A DNA stretch of 64,000 nucleotides from Paulinella micropora. Lineage: Eukaryota; Cercozoa; Imbricatea; Euglyphida; Paulinellidae. The position numbers and the translations under genes are program-made. Shown here piece by piece: positions 51,461 to 59,712 of the stretch. The stretch is taken from contig WBZZ01002577.1 in the NCBI GenBank assembly GCA_019918135.1, positions 265,001 to 329,000 of the forward strand. The letters run 5' to 3'. The number at the start of each line of letters is the position of its first letter. The stretch's first letter is position 1. The notes beneath the pieces were generated by a model that did no database searches, had not been told where the DNA came from, and saw only the letters and a list, made by a program, of their open reading frames with translations.

Positions 51461-52431
51461 GTCTTGTTGCTGCGTTGTTGCTTATCCACAAATAGGGAAG
51501 GGGGCCACCCCGCTGGCGCGGGCTGGAATGGAGAAAAAAGGGGGGGGGGGGCGGGGGGCAGCTCCCGCGTGTTTTATGTGTTGGAACACGAGGCAGGAAG
51601 AGGAAGAAGAAGACGTTGTGGGGGGCGCACACACCTCCCCCCCGGCCTTTGCTGCAGTCCGGCTCGCGCCGGTGGGGTGGCAGAGAAGGGGAAGGGGATG
51701 TGCTGCGTGCTACCCTTTCTCCCTTCTCCAGCTGCCTGCCGGTCTATGGAGGGGTTCGCCTCTCTAAGATTTCAATCCAATCGGCGGCTTGGATGTACTT
51801 TTTAATTAAAAAATGTGACATCTAGTGCTTGAAATGAACGGAGCGGCCCGGTTACTAATTGCATCAAACAAGAATGTGTATTTTCCCGGGAAAAGGGGCG
51901 TGCGTCGGTATTGTGCTCCCCCCCCCTCCTTTCAAAATTTTTTTCGAGCACGCTTCCCCCGGGCGGGGGTGGGGGGGGGGGGGGGAGGGGAAACGAGGGG
52001 AGAAGAAAACGGGGGGGGGGGGGCGCCCTTCCCCCCCTCCCCTCCCCCCCGCTTTTCCCTTTCCCCCGTTTTCCCTCCCCCCGTTTCCCCCCTCCCCCGT
52101 TCCCCCTCCCCCCGTTTTTCCCCTCCCCTCGTTCCCCCCCCCCCTCGTTTTCCCCTCCCCTCGTTTTTCCCTCTCCCCGTTTTTCCCCTCTCCCCGTTTT
52201 TCCCCTCTCCCCGTTTTTTCCCCTCTCCCCGTTTTTCCCCTCCCCTCGTTTTCCCCCTCCCCTCGTCTTCCCCCCCCCTTCCCTCCTCTGTCCCTCCCCC
52301 CATCTCTCTCTCTCTCTCTCTCTTCTTTCTTGCGTGGAATTTGTCGCCAAATGGGCATGGGGTGCATATTTTCCAAGCAAAAGAAATATGTGCCAGAATT
52401 GTACCCCTCCGCAATGTGATTTTTTTATTAA
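51461..52431. repeat. Dispersed-repeat block with patch and Fanzor right end
   Basis: Patch at 51503-51560 (CCACCCCGCTGGCGCGGGCT), an unassigned piece with a CXXC-less short frame, a Fanzor-type right end (about 51695-51781, TTTCTCCCTTCTCCAGCTGC to TTTCAATCCAATC), a CGGCTTGGATGTACTTTTTA module shared with the glycoprotein 3' flank, and a polypyrimidine hairpin repeat (51930-52370). Confidence 0.78.
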
Positions 52432-52605
52432 ATTTCTTTATTGAATTGTACTCTGCTTGCATCGCAGTCATGTAATAGGCTGGTAGGCGCAGCACGAGTC
52501 GACTCGCGCCGGCAGCCACGGCGGGGATTGGTGCCGCCCGCTCCAAGAGCGCGCGGAACTCCCGCGGGTTGGTCGTGCTAGCCAGCAAGGCAAGGGTCAG
52601 ATGCG
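52432..52605 (-). pseudogene. C-terminal fragment of an unknown protein
   Basis: An open frame entering from the Fanzor right-end boundary reads LALLASTTNPREFRALLERA, then AGASRLVLRLPAYYMTAMQA, and stops near 52432. The last 20 bp before the stop (ATTGTACTCTGCTTGCATCG) also occur near 59383 at the end of another fragment. Family unknown. Confidence 0.3.
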
Positions 52606-52784
52606 GATTGGATTGAAATCTTAGAGAGGCAAAACCCCTCCAGAGATTCCTACAGCTGGAAGGGAGAAAGGGCAGCACGCGGCACATCCCCCTCCCTTCT
52701 CAGAGGCCCCAATCGAAGCAAAGCAACCAAAACCCGACCTAAAGTCAGGGATTTGGTGCGAGTTTTTTTATGAAGTAAACAAAA
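52606..52784 (-). ncRNA. Putative Fanzor guide-RNA segment, second copy
   Basis: Same position and sequence type as 28938-29133: AT-rich joint after the Fanzor stop, ATTTGGTGCGAG paired imperfectly with a CAACCAAAAC segment, GCCGCGTGCTGCCC, AGCTGTAGGAATCTCTGG, and terminal TTTCAATCCAATCCGC. The first hairpin has mismatches, so this copy may be less functional. Confidence 0.5.
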
Positions 52785-53404
52785 TTAATACAAGTCCTGA
52801 CGACCCAACACCAGCAGTCTCAAGAGAATGTTTCGACTGGCGTTCATGTCGCGTCCGTGCTGGAGCGCGCACCACTGGCAGCTATACGTCCTCGCGGCTT
52901 TGATGTCCCTCCACAGCGCCCCGCATTGCGTGCACGCCTGTGTCGTGAACTTCTCGTTGCAGATCAGCACCTTGCATTTACCTACATACTCTCTCTGCAA
53001 GTTGAGCAAGCGCTTGCGAAAATCTGCGTGTCGCCAGGGAAGCAGCTTGCGCTTCGTTTGCCGCGAAATCGTTTTGCCCTTTACCATGCCCGAAGCTCCG
53101 AACCAAGGTAGTACGACGTAGTCGTGGTTATCCAGCAGCCATCTGGCTGCTTTCTTGTGCACGTCCTGGACCATGTTGTAGATCTTGTCTCGCACTCGAG
53201 TAATAGCGCGCCGTAGGCGCCAGCGGTTGCGCTTCTTGCTGCTGTTCTTAGCCAGTAGCGCGACCTTGCTTAGCAGATTGTCAATGTGTTTCTGCAATCG
53301 GTACACGCGTGCAATAGACCCGCGGCCCCATTCGGTTATCGCGCCCGAGTCCGCATGATACATGGTCAGAAAGCTCCTCACGCCAGGGTCAATGCTCACT
53401 ACAC

Positions 53405-53463
53405 GCACCCCGCTGCCGCGGGCTGCAAGGGTAGCAAGGGGGGGCTCGGGGGGCTTGCCCCCC
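53405..53463 (+). mobile_element. Patch replacing about 59 Fanzor codons
   Basis: ACCCCGCTGCCGCGGGCTG, then GGGGGGCTCGGGGGGCTTGC and CCCCCGGG. On one side is the GRQRGFFAGFL part of Fanzor, on the other RVVSIDPGVRS; the intact copy has about 59 residues between them. Confidence 0.8.
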
Positions 53464-53966
53464 GGGTCGCAGAAAGCCTGCAAAAAAGCCCCGCTGGCGC
53501 CCCCAGACCGTGTGCGAGATCGCAATCGTAGACCTGCGCTCCTCCCACTTGCGGAAGTTGACTCTCTTCCAGTGAAAGAACTTGCCCTTCTGGCTAAGAT
53601 TTGTGATGGCGGAGGCCCGCGCCGCTTGCAGGTCCCGGATGGCCACTTCACGGATGTCGTAGGGCACGCTGCGAAGCCACGGCCTGGCTTGTACAAATTC
53701 ACTGTCCTCTTTCACAACCGCAGGCGCAGAGTATCCAAATCAAAGTCGCCGAGGCAGCGCATTCTGCCGCCCATCTCGGCCCTTCTTTGCTCTCGGCGCT
53801 CCTTTTGCTCTTGGCGTTCCCTGGCTTTCCTAGCCTTGATCTCCTCGGGCGTCTCCTCCTCCTTCTCCTCCTTGTTTTTCTGCTCCTGCTGCTTCTCCTC
53901 TTTTTTTCTTCTCTTGTGCTTGGCAGGATTTTCCTCCTTTTTTTCCTGGCGCCGCCTCTTTTTACC

Positions 53967-54045
53967 AGCCCGCTTACGCGGGCTGAAGGGAGGGCACGCT
54001 GGGCTTGAAGGGGGGGCACGGGGGGCATGCCCCCCGGCAGCCAAG
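53967..54045 (+). mobile_element. Patch replacing about 47 Fanzor codons
   Basis: CCAGCCCGCTTACGCGGGCT, an internal partial duplication, then CACGGGGGGCATGCCCCCCG. It joins the KKRRRQEKKEE part to the RRAWL part of the Fanzor; the intact copy has the conserved N-terminal helix region between these points. Confidence 0.8.
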
Positions 54046-54278
54046 CTCGCCTAACTTCTTTGTCCTTGGTCTTTGGGTAGATCCTGCACGTGAGTGTCTT
54101 GAGCGGGGGTGTCTTTCTTGCTTTCTTGTTTAAACTGAATTTCTTCTTCTTTAGCACCTTGTTCTGTTGCTCGTCTGGTTTGGTTGCGTTGCGTCGCGCG
54201 TTGACCTGAGTTGCGGGCAGTAGTGCAAGTCGCGACTGCCAGGAGGTTTCCTGCGGGCCTTGTACCGGTGTCTGCTCG

Positions 54279-54335
54279 TACCAGCCCGCTAGCGCGGGCT
54301 GAAAGGGGGGCTCGGGGGGCAAGACCCCCCGGACT
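54279..54335 (+). mobile_element. Patch replacing about 48 Fanzor codons
   Basis: CCAGCCCGCTAGCGCGGGCT, then GGCTCGGGGGGCAAGACCCC. It joins GPQETSWQSRLAL to YAPFW; the intact copy has about 48 residues more. Confidence 0.8.
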
Positions 54336-54424
54336 CAGTCCAGAACGGCGCATAGGCTGAATCTGGTTCCGGAGGAGGCTGTGCGGGTCTTGACTTCTTT
54401 TCCCGGACCTTTTCTTCTCGTGGC

Positions 54425-54480
54425 AAACCCACCGGCGTGGGCTGTAGGGGGGGCTCGGGCGGCCATGCCCCCCCGAGGTC
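54425..54480 (+). mobile_element. Patch shared with the intact Fanzor N-terminus
   Basis: CCCACCGGCGTGGGCTG and GGCGGCCATGCCCCCCCG, at the same codon position as 31029-31085 in the intact copy, so it predates the split between them. Confidence 0.7.
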
Positions 54481-54501
54481 CCAGAGTGAGCGCCGCCTCA
54501 T

Positions 54502-54978
54502 TGGAGAAGTCACTCTTCGGATGACTTAGACGGAGTTTGTAGTCGAGGCAGGACCCATAAAGCCAAGGGCAGGGCCATGCCTGTAGCTGGTCACAAAGTG
54601 AGCAGGTTGAATTTGTGGGTTTAGAGGGAAAGCAAAAATAAACAAGCTTTCTTTTTCGAAGCCCGCAGGGGGGGGGGGGGGGGCCCCCCCCCCCCCCCTC
54701 CTCCCCTCCCCCCTTCTTTCCTCCCTCCGTTCCCCCCCTCCCCTCGTTTTCCCCCTCCCCTCGTTTTCCCCCTCCCTTCCTCCTCTATGCCCCCCCCCCC
54801 TCTCTCTCGCTCTCTCTTGCGTGGAATTAGTCGCCAAATGGGCATGGGTGCGTATTTCTTGGGAAAAGGGACGTGTGCCAGAATTGTGCTCCCCCCATCA
54901 AAAAAGATTTCGAGCACCCTCCCCCCCGGCCTGGGGGGGGGGGGGGGAGGAGGAGGGGGAGCGCCCCCCCCCCCCTGC
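54502..54978. repeat. Fanzor 5' region, then polypyrimidine repeat
   Basis: 54502-54670 matches the upstream region of the intact Fanzor. It is followed by poly-G/C, a polypyrimidine hairpin repeat with a TTTCTTGGGAAAAGGGACG core, and a poly-C run where the next Fanzor derivative starts in the opposite orientation. Confidence 0.7.
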
Positions 54979-55149
54979 GGGCTTCGAAAAAGAAAGCTTG
55001 TTTATTTTTGCTTTCCCTCTAAACCCACAAATTAAAACTGTCCACTTTGTGACCAGCTACAGGCATGGCCCTGCCCTTGGCTTTATTGGTCCTGTTTCCA
55101 CTACAAACTCCGCCTAAGCCATCTGACCAGTGACTTCTCCAATGAGGCG

Positions 55150-55245
55150 GCGCGGGGGGCAAGGCCCCCCGAGCCCCCCCCTTCAGCCCGCGGGGGGCGA
55201 GGCCCCCCAAACCCCCCCTTCAGCCCGCGCCAGCGGGCTGGCGGC
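55150..55245 (-). mobile_element. Double patch element
   Basis: CGGGGGGCAAGGCCCCCCG, TTCAGCCCGCGGGGGGCGAG, and then CCAGCGGGCTGGCGG: two patches in the same orientation, one partly overwriting the other. Nested insertion is the simplest reading. Confidence 0.7.
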
Positions 55246-55716
55246 CAAACAGACGAGACGCAGAACAAGCAGCCCAAGAATCAGAAGTTCAGTCTGAACA
55301 AGAAAGCAGGTAAGACGCCCCCGCTCAAAACACTCACGTGCCGGGGGGCATGCCCCCCGCGCCCCCCCTTTAAGCCCAGCATGCTTGTCTCCAGCCCGCG
55401 CCGGGGGAGCAATGCTCCCTCCCCCCCACTCCCCTGCGCCTCCCTCCTTATGCCTCTCCATCCCGCGCAAGCGGGGTGGGCAAAGAAGGGCCGAGATGGG
55501 CGGTAGAATGCGCTGCCTCGGCGACTTTGATTTGGATACTCTGCGCCTGCGGTTTGTGCAAGAGGACAGTGACTTTGTACGAGCCAGGCCGTGGCTTCTC
55601 AGCGTGCCCTACGACATCCGCGCAGTGGCCATCCGGGATCTGCAAGCGGCGCGGGAATCCGCCATCTCAAATCTTAGCCAAAAGGGCAAGTTCTTTTACT
55701 GGAAGAGAGTCAACTC

Positions 55717-55775
55717 GGGGGGCAAGCCCCCCGTGCCCCCTCCCCTGCTACCTTTCAGCCCGCGGCAGCGGGCTG
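55717..55775 (-). mobile_element. GC-rich two-hairpin patch element
   Basis: CGGGGGGCAAGCCCCCCG, then TTTCAGCCCGCGGCAGCGGG and CTGGCGC, between the KRVN end of one Fanzor piece and the RRAITRV start of the next. Confidence 0.8.
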
Positions 55776-55955
55776 GCGCCTACGGCGCGCCATTACTCGA
55801 GTACGCGACAATATCTACAACATGGTCCAAGACGTGCACAAGAAAGCAGCCAGATGCGGGGGGCATGCCCCCCGGGCCGCGCGCTGCCCTTTCTCTCCTC
55901 CAGCTGCCTGCCGTTCTCTGGAGTGGTTCACCTCTCTAAGATTTCAACGCAATCT

Positions 55956-56642
55956 GCGGCTTGGATGTACTTTTTAACCAAAAAATGTGACATCTAGTGC
56001 TTGTTCTGAACGGGCCGGCCCTGTTATTAATTGCATCAAACAAGAATGTGTATTTTCCCGGGGAAAGGGGCGTGCGTCGGTATTGTGCTTCCCCCCCTCC
56101 TTTCAAAATTTTTTTCGAGCACGCTTCCCCCGGGCGGGGGGGGGGGGGGAGGGGAAACGAGGGGAGAAGAAAACGGGGGGGAGGGGGGGGGGCTTCTCCC
56201 CCGCTTTTCCCCTTCCCCTGTTTTCCCCCTCCCCCTGCTTTTCCTCTCCCCCCGTTTTTCCCCTCCCCCCGTTTTCCCCCTCCCCCCGTTTTTCCCCCTC
56301 TCCCCGTTTTTCCCCTCCCCTCGTCTCCCCCCCCCCCCCTCTTTCTCCTCTATCCCTCCCCCCCCCTCTCTCTCTCTTCTTTCTTGCGTGGACTTTGTCG
56401 CCAAATGGGCATGGGTGCGTATTTCCCCGGGGAAATGGAACGCCCTGAGAAGAAGGAGCAGTAGGGAACGAGAAAGGCAGGAAGGAGAGCGCAGGGGCGC
56501 GCTAGAAAAAAAATACTTTTTTTCTCGAGTTAAATTCCAACAGTCTCAGACTTTGGCACCGGGTGGGGGAGGGGAAAACGGGGCGGGGCGTGGTGCGAAA
56601 CCCAGCAGCCGCGGCAGTCTGGTACAAGCTGTCTGCCGAACA
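55956..56642. repeat. Dispersed repeats with a small Sel1-like piece
   Basis: CGGCTTGGATGTACTTTTTA module as beside the glycoprotein copies, polypyrimidine hairpin repeat (56100-56440), partial GGAACGCCCTG module, and at 56590-56642 a short frame AAAVWYKLSAEQ typical of a Sel1 repeat that runs directly into a Fanzor piece. Confidence 0.7.
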
Positions 56643-56877
56643 GAATGCGCTGCTTGGGCGACTTTGATCTAGATACTCTGCGCCTGCAGTTTGTGCAAGC
56701 GGATAGCGAGTTCGTGCGAGCCAGGTCGTGGCTTCTCAGCGTGCCCTACGACATCCGCGCGGTCGCCATCCGGGACTTGCAAACGGCGCGAGCCTCCGCC
56801 ATCCGCGCTGCCCTTTCTCTCCTTCAGCTGCCTGCCGGTCTCTGGAGTGGTTCACCTCTCTAAGATTTCAATCCAAT
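56643..56877 (+). mobile_element. Minimal Fanzor derivative: one coding piece plus right end
   Basis: MRCLGDFDLDTLRLQF through YDIRAVAIRDLQTARASAI, then directly the right end (CTTTCTCTCCTTCAGCTGCC to TTTCAATCCAATC). No left end: the 5' side is a Sel1 fragment. Confidence 0.65.
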
Positions 56878-56988
56878 CTGAGTTTTAATTAAAAGACTTT
56901 TTCTCTCTTTTTTTCTCGTGTCAATCCAATCTGGATTTACATAAAAAACTGTTTTTTATTTGAAAAGAAAAAGCTCGCCAAAGTTTTT

Positions 56989-57642
56989 TTACTCAGAGAC
57001 AAGGCCTGTGATTCGTGCGACGCCTTTTGCGTGCTGGCTACGTCTTTTATGAGCAACCATTCGACGCCTCTTACTCCGCGTCGTGTTCTGTTTCAAGCCT
57101 TCAAGTGCCGAGCGGGCCGCAGGGTCTCCGCACTCCGCTGCCCTCGACAGGTAGGTACACGCGCGCTCGAGGTCGCGGGGCACCCCGAGCCTGTCGCGAA
57201 ACCTCAGCCCCAGCTCGTATTCTGCACCAGAATGCCCCTGCTCGGCTGCTTCAAGTTGGAGAAGGTACTCCAAGGCTGAGCTCTGCTCTGCTATTTGGCC
57301 AGGTTCGCTGTCCGGCCGACACACGCACAGCAGGTACTGCGCGAACGCGTCGCCCCGCTGCGCGGCCCTTTTAAGCCACTCGACGGCCAGGGCGGAGTTG
57401 GAGGCCACTCCGTGTCCTTCGTAGTAGCACATTGCTAAACTGCACTGTGCCGCGCGGTGACCCTGTGCCGCAGCTTTTGTGTACCACTGCATGGCGAGGT
57501 TGTAATTCTGAGGCACACCTTCGCCAATATCGTAGCAGATTCCCAGATTATATTGCGCGCTGGCTAGGCCGCGGGCCGCCGCCTGGGCGTACCAGAAGGC
57601 AGCCTGGGCCGTGATCCTGGCGCAAGCCTTGGCCTGCGTCAT
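56989..57642 (-). CDS. Sel1-repeat protein with basic tail
   Basis: First ATG in frame at 57642 (MTQAKACARITAQAAF), but a neighbouring frame upstream to about 57740 reads AAFELGVRYDAGQG, another Sel1 repeat, so the real gene may start earlier with a frameshift near 57625. Five to six Sel1-type repeats follow (ASAQYNLGICYDIGEGVPQN; AAQCSLAMCYYEGHGVASN; GAEYELGLRFRDRLGVPRD). The C-terminus is strongly basic (RSKRRRMVAHKRRSQH), like a nuclear-localisation signal. Repeats differ from those of the 22.9-kb gene, so this is a separate lineage. A scaffold role, perhaps nuclear, is inferred. Confidence 0.8.
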   Translation of the reverse strand: MTQAKACARITAQAAFWYAQAAARGLASAQYNLGICYDIGEGVPQNYNLAMQWYTKAAAQGHRAAQCSLAMCYYEGHGVASNSALAVEWLKRAAQRGDAFAQYLLCVCRPDSEPGQIAEQSSALEYLLQLEAAEQGHSGAEYELGLRFRDRLGVPRDLERACTYLSRAAECGDPAARSALEGLKQNTTRSKRRRMVAHKRRSQHAKGVARITGLVSE

Positions 57643-57754
57643 AGCGGACACCTAGCTCAAACGCAGCCTCGCCCGAATCTTGAATTGCTTGGCCCACGAC
57701 GGCTTTGGCCGCTGGGTATTGACCCCTATGCTCAACTTTCCCATGAAATTTTTA

Positions 57755-58130
57755 GAACGCACGCTGGTTGCTGAGGGGGGGGGGGGCGCCCCCCTCCCCC
57801 CGCCCCCTTCCCGCCCGATTTTGCCCTCTCCTCTTGCTCTTTCTCTCTCTTCTCTGCGCGCAATTTCTCGCCAAATGTGTAGGTGTGCGTATTTCCCGGG
57901 GAAAAGGAACGTGTGCCAGAATTGTGCTCCCCCCAACAAAAATTTTTTCAAACACCCTTCCCCCACCCCCGAGGGGGGGGGGGAGAGGGGAAAACGGGGG
58001 GAGGGGAGGGAAAGATGTGAAAAGAGAGGGAATGAGAAATGGCGGGGGGGGGGGGGGGGCGCCCCTCTCCCCCGTTCTCCCCTCCCCTCGTTTTCCCCCT
58101 CTCCCCTCTTTGCTTTCTCTTTTTTAAGTA
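57755..58130. repeat. Polypyrimidine hairpin repeat upstream of the glycoprotein gene
   Basis: Full copy with CGCCAAATGTGTAGGTGTGC, TTTCCCGGGGAAAAGGAACG, AAAGATGTGAAAAGAGAGGG, and G-run/C-run arms (58040-58080), ending in TTTTTTAAGTAACAC just before the ATG. The last 55 bp also precede the copy at 42712, so they belong to the duplicated unit. Confidence 0.8.
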
Positions 58131-58134
58131 ACAC

Positions 58135-59112
58135 ATGTTTGCTGCATTGGTAGTTACTGTGCTGCGGGTGGTACAAGCCTGCGACTGCGTGGGCTGCCCC
58201 ACAACGGCTGTCATCAATGCGGGCAAAACGCTAGATTTACCAACGCCCAGCCCTTGCTTGGATGCAGAGGACTCGCTGGTTGTGAGCAAGTTGCGAGTCG
58301 CCAGTACGAATGGGGCAAGCTTTAGTGTAAATTGTATATACGATTCGTCTGGTTACGCTATTACTCCAGTGACCTACAGAGCCTTGAGTAGTAGTGCAAT
58401 CAGCAGCGTGGTGTGTTTTGAAAAAGAGCCAGAAGAAATCGTGGTTACATCTGCAATACAGCCAGAAATTGATTGCGACTGGTTTGTTAATCCCTCAACA
58501 TGCCAAATATCTTATGAAATCGAATACGCTTGCCGCTCTCTGGCTCGCTGCCCCTGCGAAAACTGCTCGAACAACACCGAATTCGGGATTAATGGCGCGT
58601 TGTTATTCAGGAACACACAAAACTGCACTCAGGGCGTCGTGGTGGACAAATTTCACGTCCGAGCAAGCAAGGTAGATCCGGCAACGTCCCTGCCACGCCC
58701 GGGAACCGACAAGTTCAGGCTCGACACGCGCTCCCAGAATTGGCCGCCAGTGGGTGTGGCCAGCCTAACCACCAACGGCTCGACCTCGTGCTTCAGTTAC
58801 ACGAACCCCGGAGATGAGTACGTCAACTCCAAGGATTTATATATTTGGATTAATTGTGTCGAGATACCTACAACAAAAGGGTCGTGCTTAGTGGATTACG
58901 CGATAGAGACACACTTGCGCGTGCCTCCGTCACCAACCGTGGCCAAGTCTGCCTCGCCCTCCCCAGGTCTGCTCGCATCTATCGAAATACCCATCTATTC
59001 TCTTGTATGGAATATAGGAGCTTCGACAAGTGCTCCTCGTTATAGGCTCCCCAACGCCGCTCCGCGTGCTGTGACTGCGACGGTCTCTCTATCTTTTTTG
59101 TCTCTGTCTTTA

Positions 59113-59169
<57 letters not shown>

Positions 59170-59349
59170 GTTCGTGCAGTCGCCCTTGCTTCTGTTGGAC
59201 GTGATGGTGTCCCTGTTGGTCACGCGCTTCTAACTGGAAACAAACAGAAACGGGCGAGCCAGAAGGGCAAGCTCTTAAGATATAAAACAAATACAGAAAA
59301 GAACGCTGCTTGGATGTACTTTTTAATAAAAAATATTAATAACACTTAA
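58135..59349 (+). CDS. Secreted/membrane glycoprotein, longest family copy
   Basis: 404 residues from the ATG at 58135. Signal peptide (MFAALVVTVLRVVQA), Cys-rich N-glycosylated ectodomain with CDCVGCPTTAVI, EIEYACRSLARCPCENCS, FSYTNPGDEYVNS and CLVDYAIETHLRVPPS, then a Pro/Ser stalk. A pure leucine run near residue 345 is encoded by a TTA microsatellite (about 59117-59167) and happens to make a membrane-anchor-like segment. The tail after it (GNKQKRASQKGKLLRYKTNT) is basic. The natural C-terminus may lie before the microsatellite, with the rest accidental. Nearly identical to the deleted copy at 42712. Family unnamed; a surface or envelope protein is inferred. Confidence 0.75.
59117..59167. 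repeat. (ATT)n microsatellite inside the glycoprotein frame
   Basis: About 17 ATT/TTA units encode a run of leucines. The copy at 42.7 kb has only four units at the same place (about 43605-43620), so the tract has expanded or shrunk since duplication. Confidence 0.9.
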
Positions 59350-59364
59350 ATGTTTTGTTTTTAA

Positions 59365-59540
59365 TTAAATTTCTTTATTAAATTGTACTCTGCTTGCATC
59401 GCGTTCTAATTGAACTAGGACCTTGGGCCACAGCGTCTGTAACACCAGCAGCGACTTGCTGCGCTGCAGCTCTAAAAAGAGATCTGCAACTCTTAAGCTT
59501 GCTCTTCTTACAGAAACCGTCGCTTTGCCAGAACGGCTAG
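59365..59540 (-). pseudogene. C-terminal fragment of an unknown protein
   Basis: The frame emerges from a poly-C tract and reads LWYASRSGKATVSVRRASLR and LFLELQRSKSLLVLQTLWPK before stopping at 59365. It looks protein-like but has no start. Family unknown. Confidence 0.35.
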
Positions 59541-59712
59541 CGTACCACAGCCCATCCCCCCCCCCCCCTCTTCCCCTCCCCTTTCCTCTCCCCCCCCCCC
59601 CCAGCCTTCTTTCTCTCTCCCCTCCAGCCCGCGCCAGCGGGCTGGGGGTGGTTGGAGGGTACAAGATGACAAAAGAAAAAAGGGGAGAGGGGGGAGGGAG
59701 GTGCAGGAAACC
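59541..59712. repeat. Polypyrimidine tract with half patch
   Basis: CT- and C-rich sequence with CAGCCCGCGCCAGCGGGCTG (59625), one hairpin of the patch element, then AAGGGGAGAGGGGGGAGGGA just before the next gene. Confidence 0.65.

Larger units (their letters stand above)
52785..54501 (-). pseudogene. Second Fanzor copy, degraded by three patch replacements
   Basis: Collinear with the intact Fanzor (start ATG 54501, stop near 52785) but shorter and in several frames. The RuvC half is well preserved (SIDPGVRSF; VVLPWF; CNEKFTTQACTQCG; GRDMNASRNI), with Asp to Lys beside the relocated Glu. Upstream, three stretches are gone and each is replaced by a patch: about 48 residues near the N-terminus (54279-54335), about 47 residues including the AWLMFRAVHTTWNAAVAWL region (53967-54045), and about 59 residues just before RuvC-I (53405-53463). 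A frameshift near 53715 also breaks it. The 3' open piece could encode a RuvC-only product. Confidence 0.82.
54979..55955 (+). pseudogene. Third Fanzor copy: collinear fragments joined by patches
   Basis: Left end (TGCGGGCTTCGAAAAAGAAA) and 5' region as in the other copies, then in order: patch cluster (55150-55245); a coding piece matching KFSLNKKAGKTPPLKTL (55255-55340); patch (55339-55480); a piece matching RAEMGGRMRCLGDFDLDTLR through NLSQKGKFFYWKRVN (55485-55715); patch (55717-55775); a piece matching the RRAITRVRDNIYNMVQDVHK helix (55780-55856); half patch (55857-55880); and the right end (to TTTCAACGCAATC). The order of pieces is that of the intact gene. Catalytic residues are all lost. 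A non-autonomous, about 1-kb derivative. Confidence 0.78.
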
